From contig JANQKZ010000011.1 of assembly GCA_028280845.1 (NCBI GenBank), positions 1-64,000 on the forward strand: a stretch of DNA of 64,000 nt, written 5' to 3'. Below are positions 34,644 through 43,700 of this stretch, piece by piece. Within the stretch, counting starts at the first letter, position 1; every line of letters starts with the position of its first letter. The DNA comes from Opitutales bacterium. Its GTDB lineage: Bacteria > Verrucomicrobiota > Verrucomicrobiia > Opitutales > JABSRG01. The position numbers were made by a program, and so were the translations under genes. The notes beneath the pieces were generated by a model that was not told the DNA's origin, made no database searches, and saw nothing but the letters and a program-made list of their open reading frames with translations.

Positions 34644-35786
34644 GTGATAAATTCCAAGAAATTGATCATCGTAGTATCTGAGGATTATTATCTGTGCTCG
34701 CATCGTCTTCCGATCGTTTATCAGGCGATCGAGGAAGGAATGATAGTCACCTGCGCGACTCAGATTAATAAACATAGAGAAACACTTCAGCTTACAGGAG
34801 CAAAATTGGTTCATATACCAATCAAAAGAGCATCTCTGAATCCTTTAAGAGACTTTTCATACTTTTTGAGTTTATATTATTTATATAAAAACGAAAAACC
34901 AGATATTGTTCACCATGTTGCAATGAAACCTGTAATTTATGGTTCTATTGCAGCTCGGTTAAATGGGATTCGAGGAGTAGTAAACGCCTTAGCAGGTTTG
35001 GGAAGCACATTTACATGCAGGAGCATTAAGGATAGGGTGCTAGGGTTTCTCATTGCCAGCTTGTTCCCTATAGTTTTTCGGGCAGGAAAAAGAAATGTAG
35101 CAATCGCCCAGAATTCAAGCGACTCGGTTTCTATAACTAAATACTCCAGGATTTCTACGTCTCAGGTAGCCCTGATTCGGGGATCCGGAGTGAATTTGAT
35201 AAAATTCCCCGCTCACCCCCAACCTCAAACTGACCCAATCATTGTGACAATGGTCTCAAGGATGCTGAAACCCAAAGGGGTTCTTGAGTTGGTTGAAGCC
35301 GCTAAATGCTTAAAGGACAAGAGATCAGATGTACAAATTCGCTTAGTAGGAAGTCCGGACCCAGAAAACAAGTCTTCCATCAAGCATTCTGACCTTCAAA
35401 ACTGGCATGAGAACAATATTATATCTTGGACAGGTCCGGAAACCGATATTTCTAAAGTGTGGAAGGAATCCCATATTGCAGTTCTGCCGACATGGTATGG
35501 TGAAGGAATTCCTAAGGCCCTTATTGAAGCTGCTGCATCCAGTAGACCGGCAATCACAACCGATACCCCTGGATGCAATGACATTGTTCAAGATGGGTTA
35601 AATGGAATCTTAGTTCCACCCAGAAATATAATAGCTTTAGTTAATGCTATCGAGAAATTGGCCGACAACCCCGAATTAAGACAGGAAATGGGTGAAAGGG
35701 GACGGTTACGCGTCCAAACAGAATTTTCAGATGTCGATGTGGCGCAGAAAACAATAGGGATTTATAAGCAGATTCTTGATGACTAG
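34644..35786 (+). CDS. Family 4 glycosyltransferase
   Basis: A 380-residue GT4 protein of the WbnK/PglA-like group: 'YYLCSHRLPIVYQAIEEGMIVTCAT', 'HHVAMKPVIYGSIAARLNGIRGVVNALAGLGSTF', and the donor motif 'LPTWYGEGIPKALIEAAASSRPAITTDTPGCNDIV'. PglA-like enzymes often add the second sugar to lipid-linked bacillosamine, which fits the PglC gene downstream. The start is a GTG. Confidence 0.88.
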   Translation: MINSKKLIIVVSEDYYLCSHRLPIVYQAIEEGMIVTCATQINKHRETLQLTGAKLVHIPIKRASLNPLRDFSYFLSLYYLYKNEKPDIVHHVAMKPVIYGSIAARLNGIRGVVNALAGLGSTFTCRSIKDRVLGFLIASLFPIVFRAGKRNVAIAQNSSDSVSITKYSRISTSQVALIRGSGVNLIKFPAHPQPQTDPIIVTMVSRMLKPKGVLELVEAAKCLKDKRSDVQIRLVGSPDPENKSSIKHSDLQNWHENNIISWTGPETDISKVWKESHIAVLPTWYGEGIPKALIEAAASSRPAITTDTPGCNDIVQDGLNGILVPPRNIIALVNAIEKLADNPELRQEMGERGRLRVQTEFSDVDVAQKTIGIYKQILDD

Positions 35787-36729
35787 GATACTTGTAACCG
35801 GTGCGACCGGATTTATCGGGCAGAAGCTATGCGCTGAATTGGAAAATAATGATTCTAGTATTTTGAAAGCCGGCCGCCGTTTGTCTAAAAATCCAAATGA
35901 TATCTATTTTGACCTAGCCACCTCCAACTCCGATTTACAGCTCTCCAACCTTGGCATTAGAACCGTTTACCACCTTGCAGGAAAAGCTCATGCTCATTCT
36001 ACTCAAGAAAATCGTGGAGAAGAATATCATCGTTTAAATACAGAAGGGACATTTCGGCTGTTGCAGAGCTGTAAAGCTGCGGGAATCAAACGATTTGTTT
36101 TTTTTAGCACAGTCAAGGTATACGGGGAACAAAGCGGAGATTTGAAGCCCATAAACGAAACGTTCGAACCCACCCCTGAAACCCCTTACGGAAAATCAAA
36201 ACTGGAAGCCGAAAAGCTTGTGCTAAACGGTAATTTTGTGCCAGAGCCAGTGGTGTTGCGATTGAGCATGGTTTATGGCAACGGGGAAGATCGAGGAAAT
36301 ATGGATCGGATGATAAGGGCCGTTCAAAGGGGAATGTTCCCGCCCTTACCGGAAGTGGGCAACAAAAGGTCTATGGTCCATGTAGAAGATGTTGTCCAGG
36401 CCGCCATGCTGGCAGCAAATAGTAACAAAGCCGTCGGCAGAATATTTAACGTCACCGATCTTCAATACTATTCAACTCGCAAGATTTATAACCTGATCCG
36501 ATTTAGTCTTGGGTTACCTGCAACTAAATTTTCGGTACCCTCGGCTATCCTAAATGCAGCCGCGAAGTGTGGCGATACCTTAGGATTCATCTTGAAACGT
36601 GAAATGCCGTTAAACACAACTACTTTAAACAAATTAATGGGTAATGCATGGTTTGACGGAGATTCCCTTCAAGAGACACTAAAATACCGCCCCAAATGGA
36701 CCTTTGATAAATGGGTGAATTCTCTTTAA
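35779..36729 (+). CDS. NAD-dependent sugar epimerase/dehydratase
   Basis: A 316-residue extended SDR. TGATGFIGQ at the N-terminus is the Rossmann motif, and 'TPYGKSKLEAEKL' supplies Tyr and Lys. The 'HAHSTQENRGEEYHRLNTEGT' and 'NMDRMIRAVQRGMFPPLPEVGNKRSMVHVEDV' blocks resemble the WbpV/WbjF-type UDP-GlcNAc/QuiNAc C4-epimerase/reductase group that often sits beside the initiating transferase. Start ATGACTAG overlaps the previous stop by 8 bases. Confidence 0.85.
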   Translation: MTRILVTGATGFIGQKLCAELENNDSSILKAGRRLSKNPNDIYFDLATSNSDLQLSNLGIRTVYHLAGKAHAHSTQENRGEEYHRLNTEGTFRLLQSCKAAGIKRFVFFSTVKVYGEQSGDLKPINETFEPTPETPYGKSKLEAEKLVLNGNFVPEPVVLRLSMVYGNGEDRGNMDRMIRAVQRGMFPPLPEVGNKRSMVHVEDVVQAAMLAANSNKAVGRIFNVTDLQYYSTRKIYNLIRFSLGLPATKFSVPSAILNAAAKCGDTLGFILKREMPLNTTTLNKLMGNAWFDGDSLQETLKYRPKWTFDKWVNSL

Positions 36730-36857
36730 AGATCTCTCATCATTTTTTATATATAGAGTTAGGCTTTAAATTTTCCACCGCACTGCTCTTCTTCATGAAA
36801 AGTGTATCTTTCGACAGGTTTATACCTAATTTAACTATTTAAATTGGTTTCGATAAT

Positions 36858-37490
36858 ATGATCAAAAAAACATTTATAAAATTGAGAAAACACTATGCCC
36901 TGAAAAGCATATCCAATCACCCAAAAATCCCCTTGGCAGAGCGCCATGTTGAGAATTCCCAACTGATATTAAACCGGGAAGTGATGCTTCAGAGGATTGG
37001 GAGGAAAGAAATAGTAGCCGAGCTGGGTGTAGACAAAGGAGATTTTAGTGAACTCATAATAAGACACCTTAAACCTAAGGTTTTCCACCTCGTAGATGTT
37101 TGGGAATCAGAGAGGTATAATGAAGGGATTTATGATACCGTAAAAAAACGATTCGAATCAGAATTGGACAACAAACAAGTAATCATTCATAGAAAACTCT
37201 CTACAGAAGCCTCTTCAGATTTCAAAGACGGATATTTTGATTTTATTTATATCGATACTGATCACAGCTACCTCACAACTAAAAAAGAGCTCCATGCCTT
37301 CGCCCCTAAAGTTAAACCGGGAGGAGTAATCGCAGGCCATGATTACGAACTGGGTAATTGGATTCAAACTGTAAGATATGGGGTAATTGAGGCTGTTCAC
37401 GAGTTTTGCGTCCACAATAATTGGGAAATCATTTACCTTACCGCTGAGCCTCTGGAAGCGAGGAGTTTTGCCATAAGAAAAATCCTTTAA
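36858..37490 (+). CDS. Class I SAM-dependent methyltransferase (paralog of the 26525 gene)
   Basis: A 210-residue protein. 'VAELGVDKGDFSELIIRHLKP' is motif I; 'DFIYIDTDHSYLTTKKELHAFAPKVKPGGVIAGHDYE' and 'YGVIEAVHEFCVHNNWEIIYLT' match the 26525 protein block by block. Acceptor unknown. The 128-base gap upstream (36730-36857) is AT-rich and has no evident gene. Confidence 0.82.
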   Translation: MIKKTFIKLRKHYALKSISNHPKIPLAERHVENSQLILNREVMLQRIGRKEIVAELGVDKGDFSELIIRHLKPKVFHLVDVWESERYNEGIYDTVKKRFESELDNKQVIIHRKLSTEASSDFKDGYFDFIYIDTDHSYLTTKKELHAFAPKVKPGGVIAGHDYELGNWIQTVRYGVIEAVHEFCVHNNWEIIYLTAEPLEARSFAIRKIL

Positions 37491-37519
37491 ATCCACCGAC
37501 TTCGGATTCTCCAATATCT

Positions 37520-38158
37520 ATGTATCAACGCATTAGGGATTTATTTATTATTTTATTTTTTATTCCTCTTTGGCTACCAGTTTCCATTCTTATAGCACTC
37601 TTGATCAAGATCTCACTGGGGAGTCCTATAATTTTCAGGCAAGAACGTATTGGAGCTAGAGGACGACCATTTACGCTGCTGAAATTTAGAAGTATGACCT
37701 TCGAAAGAGAAGAAAATGGTGAATTTAAGTCCGACCAAAAGCGTTTGACGCGAATGGGTCGATTTCTCAGATCGACCAGCCTTGATGAATTACCAGAACT
37801 TATCAATGTTTGGAATGGAAGCATGTCTCTTGTAGGACCTCGTCCCCTACTTCCAACGTATGTTAACCGTTATTCACCAGAACAGGCCCGACGACATGAA
37901 GTCCGTCCCGGCATGACTGGATGGGCCCAGATCAAAGGCCGCAACACATTGTCTTGGGATGAAAAGTTTAAATTAGATGTCTGGTATGTCGACAACCAGT
38001 CCCTCTGGCTGGATATTAAAATCCTCGCCATCACGGCTTGGAAAGTACTGACCCGAGAAGGCATTTCTGGAAAAGGGGAAGCCACCATGTCAGAGTTCAT
38101 GGGGAGTAAAGAATCCACCACGGAGGAAACGAAAGAGAAACAAATTAAAGATGAGTGA
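37520..38158 (+). CDS. PglC-type monotopic phosphoglycosyl transferase
   Basis: A 212-residue small initiating transferase. One N-terminal hydrophobic segment (about residues 8-30) acts as a re-entrant helix. 'GSPIIFRQERIGARGRPFTLLKFRSM', 'SLDELPELINVWNGSMSLVGPRPLL' (Asp-Glu dyad) and 'RHEVRPGMTGWAQIKGRN' are the family motifs. It moves a phosphosugar from UDP to undecaprenyl phosphate. With PglD, PglE and PglF nearby, UDP-diNAc-bacillosamine is the likely donor. A separate WecA-type enzyme at 45757 could prime a second glycan. Confidence 0.92.
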   Translation: MYQRIRDLFIILFFIPLWLPVSILIALLIKISLGSPIIFRQERIGARGRPFTLLKFRSMTFEREENGEFKSDQKRLTRMGRFLRSTSLDELPELINVWNGSMSLVGPRPLLPTYVNRYSPEQARRHEVRPGMTGWAQIKGRNTLSWDEKFKLDVWYVDNQSLWLDIKILAITAWKVLTREGISGKGEATMSEFMGSKESTTEETKEKQIKDE

Positions 38159-38323
38159 GGTAGCCTTTGCACAAGAAAAGGAAAATGGGAAGCAGCCACC
38201 GAATCACAATGAGAGGACTGATTTACCCACTCGCCCTGCATGAGGAGAATTAAAATATCAACGATACCTGGATGTGGATTTTCTGTTGTTTATCAAAAAC
38301 ATACCATTCAACTCCCTGTGAGC

Positions 38324-38348
38324 TTCGTGCTCTCTGTGGTTAATTTAA
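38324..38348. repeat. 'TTCGTGCTCTCTGTGGTTAA' phrase abutting the ACP start
   Basis: A 25-base dispersed phrase directly followed by the ATG at 38349. Related phrases abut the starts at 38723 and 41046 and overlap that at 39510. Confidence 0.6.
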
Positions 38349-38630
38349 ATGATTCCGAGTATAATTATTAAATCGATCGAAGGTCTGAATAGCTCCTGGG
38401 GCTTGGAGTATTTCCAGGAATTGAATGCTGACACGAGGCTCTTTCACCCCGATTCCCCCATGACCAGCATGCAGCTGGTCCAGTTGGTAGCCCGTCTCGA
38501 GGAGGTCGTCGAAGAGGAAACCGGACAAGTCATCACACTAGCTGATGAACATGCCATGAGCCAAAAACGGTCCCCTTTCCTCACCATTGGCTCCCTTTCC
38601 GAATATATCACTTCCCTTCTCACTCCGTAA
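38349..38630 (+). CDS. Acyl carrier protein-like protein
   Basis: A 93-residue carrier-protein-like fold. The candidate phosphopantetheine serine is Ser40 in MTSMQLVQLVARLEEVVEEETG; the usual Asp before it is Thr here, which lowers confidence in modification. A helix-III-like segment ends with 'LTIGSLSEYITSLL'. It is followed by an SDR reductase and an AMP ligase, mirroring the first ACP module at 12-16.7 kb. Confidence 0.7.
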   Translation: MIPSIIIKSIEGLNSSWGLEYFQELNADTRLFHPDSPMTSMQLVQLVARLEEVVEEETGQVITLADEHAMSQKRSPFLTIGSLSEYITSLLTP

Positions 38631-38699
38631 CTGGATCCATCTGCGTGCCGGTAATTACAATCTTTGCGATAATCGGGCAGAAGTTCCTTTCAGGTTAAT

Positions 38700-38722
38700 G
38701 CGTGTCCATTCGTGGTTTAAAA
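38700..38722. repeat. 'GTGTCCATTCGTGGTTTAAA' phrase abutting the SDR start
   Basis: A dispersed phrase directly before the ATG at 38723; it contains the GTG (38702) that would otherwise extend the reading frame by seven residues. Confidence 0.55.
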
Positions 38723-39415
38723 ATGATCTTCATTATTTCAGGAAGCCGTAAAGGCATTGGCAGGGAGCTGGTTGAACACTATCTCTCTTCAGGTCACACT
38801 GTCATTGGTTGCAGTCGGGGACTCACCGAGCTGGCACATCCCAACTATACCCACTTCGAGCTCGATGTATCGGATGAGCCTGCCGTCGCGTCTATGGTTA
38901 AGAAAACAGCGAGGGCCCATGGCCGCATTGACGTCCTGATCAACAATGCGGGTATTGCTACCATGAACCCGGTTGCACTCACTCCCCTGACTACGGCAAA
39001 GTCCATCTTCAACACCAACTTTCATGGCACATTCCTTCTCTCCCGGGAAGTGGCCAAGGTCATGCTAAAACAGGAACGCGGCCGTATCATTAATCTCTCG
39101 ACCGTTGCCCATCCGTTAAAATTGGAAGGAGAAGCCCTCTATGCCGCCAGCAAGGCAGCTGTAGAATCGTTCACCCAAGTTCAGGCTCGCGAGCTCGGCC
39201 CAACGGGGATCACGGTCAATGCGATCGGTCCAACCCCCGTTCTCACGGATTTAGTCAAAGGTGTGCCGAAAGAGAAAATGGATTCCCTCCTTCAACGACA
39301 GGCCATAGTACGATTCGGATCGATAGAAGATATCACGAATGTGATCGATTTTTTTATCAGACCAACAAGCGATTTTATCACCGGCCAGGTTCTCTACCTT
39401 GGCGGTATTTCTTAA
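38723..39415 (+). CDS. Short-chain dehydrogenase/reductase (FabG-like)
   Basis: A 230-residue classical SDR. 'IISGSRKGIGRELVEHYL' is the cofactor loop (Thr-Gly replaced by Ser-Gly), 'INNAG' follows, and the catalytic Ser, Tyr and Lys lie in 'INLSTVAHPLKLEGEALYAASKAAVESF'. It probably reduces a 3-keto group on the ACP-bound acyl chain, as FabG does. The start at 38723 is preferred because the Rossmann strand begins there. Confidence 0.88.
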   Translation: MIFIISGSRKGIGRELVEHYLSSGHTVIGCSRGLTELAHPNYTHFELDVSDEPAVASMVKKTARAHGRIDVLINNAGIATMNPVALTPLTTAKSIFNTNFHGTFLLSREVAKVMLKQERGRIINLSTVAHPLKLEGEALYAASKAAVESFTQVQARELGPTGITVNAIGPTPVLTDLVKGVPKEKMDSLLQRQAIVRFGSIEDITNVIDFFIRPTSDFITGQVLYLGGIS

Positions 39416-39494
39416 TTCAATTGACAAGAGGAAAAGGAGACCGGTGAGCGCTCAGCAAACTATGGTATGTCCAGCGGTGAAATTATTAAACTAA

Positions 39495-39530
39495 CCTTTC
39501 GCATTATTCGTGTCTTTCGCAGTTTCAAAA
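39495..39530. repeat. 'TTCGTGTCTTTCGCAGTTTC' phrase overlapping the ligase start
   Basis: A dispersed phrase that here contains the GTG (39510) used as the start of the ligase frame. It may have supplied the start codon and the first residues (MSFAVSKL). Confidence 0.5.
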
Positions 39531-40859
39531 CTAAAAGACCTGTTTCTTAAAAGAGGTAACCGGCTTTTCCTCATTCATGGGGATCAGGAAGTCACCTACG
39601 GGGAATTTACTTCGCATTGGGAGCATGCCGCTGAGGAAAGCAGAAGGGCAGGAATTCAACCCTTTGAACCCATCGCCATCCTGAGTGACTATTCCCCGGA
39701 AGCCCTCGCCCATTTCTTTGCGCTAGCTGAAAACCGGAATATCGTCGTACCTATCGCAAATCATTCTGACGAAGAGACGAAAAAACGGTTGGACGTGGCA
39801 AAGTGCAGGTGGACCTGGTCCTCCCAGAACAGCTTTCAGAAAAATGAAACCCACCGGTCTTACCGGCATCATCGACTCTATCGTCAGTTAACTGATGAAA
39901 ACCGGCCTGGCCTCGTTCTCTTCAGTAGTGGCACGGCTGGAGAGCCCAAAGCGATGCTTCACGACCAGGATAGACTCCTCACCCGGTATCCGCCGAAACC
40001 GGAAAAAGACCTCCGGCAACTCCTCTTTCTCTTCTTCGACCATATTGGTGGCTTCGATACCCTGTTTCGAGCCATCGCCAATGGCAGCACCTTAGTAATC
40101 CCAAAGGACCGGTCGCCTGAATCGGTGGCCCGCCTCATCGCAACTCACCAGATTACAATACTTCCTACGACCCCCACTTTCCTCAACCTCATACTGCTTC
40201 ACCAGTTAAATGAGACTTATGATCTCTCTTCATTAAAAGTCATAGCTTTTGGAGCGGAACCCATGCCGACAAGCCTGTTAAATCGTTTGCGAGAGGCCTT
40301 CCCAAAGGTAGATTTTCAACAAAAATTCGGCACCTCGGAAACCGGAGCGGTCCAGGTTATATCTGCGGTCAATGATGAAATCGCATTCAAAATTATGGAT
40401 CATACCGTGGAGGCAAAAATCGAAGAGGGAGAACTTTATCTTAAATCTTCATCCTCCGTTTTAGGATACCTCAACCACCCAGATCCGTTCACCGATGACA
40501 GGTGGTTTCCCACAGGAGATTTGGTGGAGGAACAAGCCGAAGGAGCCATTCGAATACTGGGACGCAAAACAGAAATCATCAATGTTGGCGGAAACAAAGT
40601 GCACCCGATCGAAATCGAAGACGTTCTTTTGAATCATCATGCGGTGATCGATGCACGAGTCTATGGGAAGGCCAATACCCTGACTGGCCAATGGGTAGAG
40701 GCCGAGGTCATTTTGGACCCGGATCGAGAGACCGTACCTTCAAAACTGGATTTGAAAAAACACTGTTCAGACAGCCTGGACGCCTACAAAGTACCTGCGA
40801 AAATTCATTTTGTGGACCAGGTTTCACAAACTGCTAATTTCAAAAAGAAGCGTAGTTAA
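39510..40859 (+). CDS. AMP-forming acyl ligase (ANL superfamily)
   Basis: A 449-residue adenylating ligase. The P-loop is VLFSSGTAGEPKAML; 'FQQKFGTSETGAVQV' is the adenine motif, 'WFPTGDLVEE' the Asp motif, and 'KTEIINVGGNKVHPIEIEDVL' the hinge. The C-terminal catalytic Lys region ends at 'TANFKKKRS'. It probably loads a carboxylic acid onto the ACP at 38349. The GTG start lies in a dispersed repeat, so the first residues are uncertain. Confidence 0.86.
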   Translation: MSFAVSKLKDLFLKRGNRLFLIHGDQEVTYGEFTSHWEHAAEESRRAGIQPFEPIAILSDYSPEALAHFFALAENRNIVVPIANHSDEETKKRLDVAKCRWTWSSQNSFQKNETHRSYRHHRLYRQLTDENRPGLVLFSSGTAGEPKAMLHDQDRLLTRYPPKPEKDLRQLLFLFFDHIGGFDTLFRAIANGSTLVIPKDRSPESVARLIATHQITILPTTPTFLNLILLHQLNETYDLSSLKVIAFGAEPMPTSLLNRLREAFPKVDFQQKFGTSETGAVQVISAVNDEIAFKIMDHTVEAKIEEGELYLKSSSSVLGYLNHPDPFTDDRWFPTGDLVEEQAEGAIRILGRKTEIINVGGNKVHPIEIEDVLLNHHAVIDARVYGKANTLTGQWVEAEVILDPDRETVPSKLDLKKHCSDSLDAYKVPAKIHFVDQVSQTANFKKKRS

Positions 40860-41010
40860 CATTAACGGTGAATAACTACGGGAATTCCGATAACCCCTGT
40901 AATCGTAGTTCTCGCCTTTACCGGAAGTCGCCTTGTTTGTTTCTTTCTCAAACTGAATTTATCTCTGTCAAGCAGGGCAATCTGGTCATAAAAGGTCCAT
41001 AGTGGCCTCG

Positions 41011-41042
41011 GTAATATCCGCGACCTTCGTGGTATATTAAAC
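41011..41042. repeat. 'CCGCGACCTTCGTGGTATAT' phrase before the pglD-like start
   Basis: A dispersed phrase ending three bases before the ATG at 41046, member of the TTCGTG family. Confidence 0.5.
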
Positions 41043-41045
41043 GAC

Positions 41046-41687
41046 ATGAAAAACTTAATTATAGTTGGAGCTGGCGGTTTTGGGCGGGAAGTCTACGGCT
41101 ACGCGCAGGACATGCCAGAGTGTGGCCGTGAATGGCAACTTAAGGGCTTCCTTGATGATAACCCTCAGGCACTGGAGGGGGTTGATGACATCCGACATCC
41201 TATCCTCTCTCCAATTCGGGAATACCACCCCACCAGCGACGACCTCTTCGCCAACGGCATTGGTCAGCCCGGAATCCGGAAAGAATTGGTCAATATCGTC
41301 CTCTCAAAGGGAGCTGTATTTACTAATCTCATTCACCCGTCAGTCTACATTGGGCGCAATGTAAAAATGGGGACTGGATGTGTTCTTGCCCCCAATGTCG
41401 TTCTAACTGCCGACGCTCTGATCGGAGATCATGTGTGCCTCAATGTTGGCACATGCATCGGCCATGATGCCCGCTTGGGTAATTATATTCAGACCAGTAA
41501 TCTATGCGATATCACTGGCTATGTAAGTATTAAGGAAGGGGTATCCATGGGAAGTCGCTCTACAATCCTCCCCTCTCTCACCGTCGGGGAATGGGCAAAG
41601 GTTGGACCGGGATCCATCGTTGTAAACAATGTTGATCCACACACAACCGTCATGGGAAACCCAGCAAAGCGACTCCCGGCAAGCTGA
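41046..41687 (+). CDS. pglD: PglD/NeuD-type sugar O/N-acetyltransferase
   Basis: A 213-residue protein. An N-terminal Rossmann-like UDP-sugar domain (VGAGGFGREVYGYA) is followed by a left-handed beta-helix of hexapeptide repeats (IHPSVYIGRNVKMGTGCVLAPNVVLTADALIGDHVCLNVGTCIGHDARLGNYI), with the catalytic His in 'GHDARLG'. PglD N-acetylates the C4 amine of UDP-4-amino sugar to give UDP-diNAcBac. PglE lies one gene downstream and PglF further on, supporting the assignment. It is convergent with epsI, 13 bases apart. Confidence 0.88.
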   Translation: MKNLIIVGAGGFGREVYGYAQDMPECGREWQLKGFLDDNPQALEGVDDIRHPILSPIREYHPTSDDLFANGIGQPGIRKELVNIVLSKGAVFTNLIHPSVYIGRNVKMGTGCVLAPNVVLTADALIGDHVCLNVGTCIGHDARLGNYIQTSNLCDITGYVSIKEGVSMGSRSTILPSLTVGEWAKVGPGSIVVNNVDPHTTVMGNPAKRLPAS

Positions 41688-41700
41688 GCCCAACATGAAC

Positions 41701-42444
41701 TCAAATTATAAACCGATAGGTCCAATCCTGAGGATCCTCCCCATCCGGCACCTTTAAATTGGACATTATAACGACGGCCTCCATCAATTGCTGAAACCCA
41801 GGGTCTGTCCAGAGACTCTCTAGAGGCTGGTTGGCTGAAATCCTGACAAAAAGCTGTTCTGGTTTTTGACTCAACCCAAACCGGAAATGATCAGTCAGCA
41901 TGTTCCACCGGTCCCACATACCAACCTTATTATTCTGCTTAAACACTTTGCCATCAATCAAATGCCAATAGGCTACATGTTGAGCGTTTCCCTGCGTCTC
42001 CAGGACCCGGACTTCAGCCGACTTGAGTACGCCATTTTGAAAGGGGAAAAAAACGTTATTTCGGATTTCGGTACATTCCCACCCATTCAGAACCCAGCAG
42101 ACCTCCGGCGTATGGGAACCTACCTGGCGGACAGGCATTTGCAGTGGTTCCCAATAGGCCACATAAAGAATAACCTCGGTGTTTCCCTTTGAATAAACAC
42201 GGGATAAATGATCATTCAGGTTGAGTTTGTCCAACACTCTCCCTTTGAGCTCCTCGGTCTGAGCAATGGGCAGGTCCTTACACTGCCAACCCGGGATTTC
42301 CCTGGGAATAAAGGATTCTAACGGCTCAGTTTTTGTGTAGTGGACAGGGTGAAAGGTGGCATCCCAAAGCTGCGCTCCAATAGCAACACTGAGGACCAAT
42401 ATGCAGGAAACGATCAAAAAGAAAGCTGTCTTTTTTCGAAGCAC
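41701..42444 (-). CDS. epsI: EpsI family exosortase-associated protein
   Basis: A 247-residue protein with an N-terminal membrane anchor (about residues 7-27) and the EpsI domain. 'FIPREIPGWQ' near residue 50 and 'SHTPEVCWVLNGWECTE' near 110-125 match conserved EpsI blocks. EpsI proteins usually accompany an exosortase of the PEP-CTERM type system and polysaccharide genes. No exosortase is found in the window. It is the only minus-strand gene between 11 and 49 kb and so is transcribed apart from the glycan operon. Confidence 0.85.
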   Translation of the reverse strand: MLRKKTAFFLIVSCILVLSVAIGAQLWDATFHPVHYTKTEPLESFIPREIPGWQCKDLPIAQTEELKGRVLDKLNLNDHLSRVYSKGNTEVILYVAYWEPLQMPVRQVGSHTPEVCWVLNGWECTEIRNNVFFPFQNGVLKSAEVRVLETQGNAQHVAYWHLIDGKVFKQNNKVGMWDRWNMLTDHFRFGLSQKPEQLFVRISANQPLESLWTDPGFQQLMEAVVIMSNLKVPDGEDPQDWTYRFII

Positions 42445-42570
42445 TAGAGAAGGATTAATCGTAGAAATTGAATTTTCAATGCAGAACCACTAATCCGCGC
42501 CTATAGAAACTTATCCCTTGTGAATCCCGCCTTCATCTTTAGTGGATATGAGGGCTTAATTAGTGGTTTA

Positions 42571-43698
42571 ATGAATCAACCCGAACGTATCTATCTCTCT
42601 CCTCCACATCTGGATGGGGATGAAATTGAACTGGTTAAGGAAGCGCTAGACAGCAACTGGATAGCCCCAGCCGGCCCTCAAATTGAGGAGTTTGAGAAAG
42701 AGCTGGCTGCTTACCATCAGGTTCAACATGCGATTGCTCTCAATTCAGGAACGGCAGCACTTCACCTGGCCTTGATTCTGGCTGGGATCAAGCCCGGTGA
42801 TTTGGTCCTATGCTCCACCTTTACATTTATAGCATCGGCAAACCCCATAAAATACTTGGGGGCGCAACCGGTGTTTATTGATGCTGAATCAGAATCCTGG
42901 GGAATGTGCCCTTCCGCTCTTCAAAACGCCCTGGAATCCTACCAACACATAGGTATAAAACCGAAGGCAGTCATTGTAGCCAATGTATATGGGCAGCCTG
43001 CAAACTTGCCTCGCATAAAGGAGCTGTGCGAGCACTGGGATGTTATCCTGATCGAGGATAATGCTGAAGCCCTTGGTGCGGAGCTTGGCAATCGTCCTTC
43101 TGGTGCATTCGGTATTTTCTCCGTTCTTTCATTCAATGGGAATAAGCTGGTCACTTCGTCAGGAGGGGGGGCCTTGTTAATCAATGATTCAGAACACGCT
43201 GAAAAGGCCCTTTTACTGGCAACTCAGGCAAAAGAACCGGGATTGGGATATACTCACCGGCATCTTGGGTTCAACTATCGGATAAGTAACATATTAGCTG
43301 CCTTAGGCCGCGCTCAATTCGCCAAATTAAAACATAGAATTATGCTTCGGAGGGACTTGTTTTCTCAATATCAGCAGCAGTTATCCGACCTCCCCATTAA
43401 ATTCATGCCCGAGCCGAGTTGGGCTCGTTCAACCCGCTGGCTCACGTGTCTAACCTTAAGTCCTGACTGCCGGGTTTCACCTCAGGAAATCTGTGAGGGA
43501 ATGGAACAGGAGAACATCGAGTGCCGCCCCGCCTGGAAACCATTACACCGGCAACCGCTATATAGAGATGCCGAGTATTTTGGCGGAATGGTCGCAGAGG
43601 ATCTGTTCCATCGCGGCCTCTGCCTGCCATCAGGCTCCGACATGGCAGAGGCGGAGCGCAATCGTGTGGTGACAACCTTCAGGTCTTTGATCCACTAG
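42571..43698 (+). CDS. pglE: PglE-type DegT/DnrJ/EryC1 aminotransferase
   Basis: A 375-residue PLP aminotransferase. 'ERIYLSPPHLDGDEIELVKEALDSNWIAPAGPQIEEFE' is the signature start of UDP-4-amino-sugar aminotransferases (PglE). The PLP Lys is in 'FNGNKLVTSSGGGALL'. The frame is open from a GTG at 42520, but homology begins at MNQPERIYLSPP, so 42571 is preferred. It aminates the C4-keto sugar made by PglF. Confidence 0.9.
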   Translation: MNQPERIYLSPPHLDGDEIELVKEALDSNWIAPAGPQIEEFEKELAAYHQVQHAIALNSGTAALHLALILAGIKPGDLVLCSTFTFIASANPIKYLGAQPVFIDAESESWGMCPSALQNALESYQHIGIKPKAVIVANVYGQPANLPRIKELCEHWDVILIEDNAEALGAELGNRPSGAFGIFSVLSFNGNKLVTSSGGGALLINDSEHAEKALLLATQAKEPGLGYTHRHLGFNYRISNILAALGRAQFAKLKHRIMLRRDLFSQYQQQLSDLPIKFMPEPSWARSTRWLTCLTLSPDCRVSPQEICEGMEQENIECRPAWKPLHRQPLYRDAEYFGGMVAEDLFHRGLCLPSGSDMAEAERNRVVTTFRSLIH

Positions 43699-43700
43699 AC

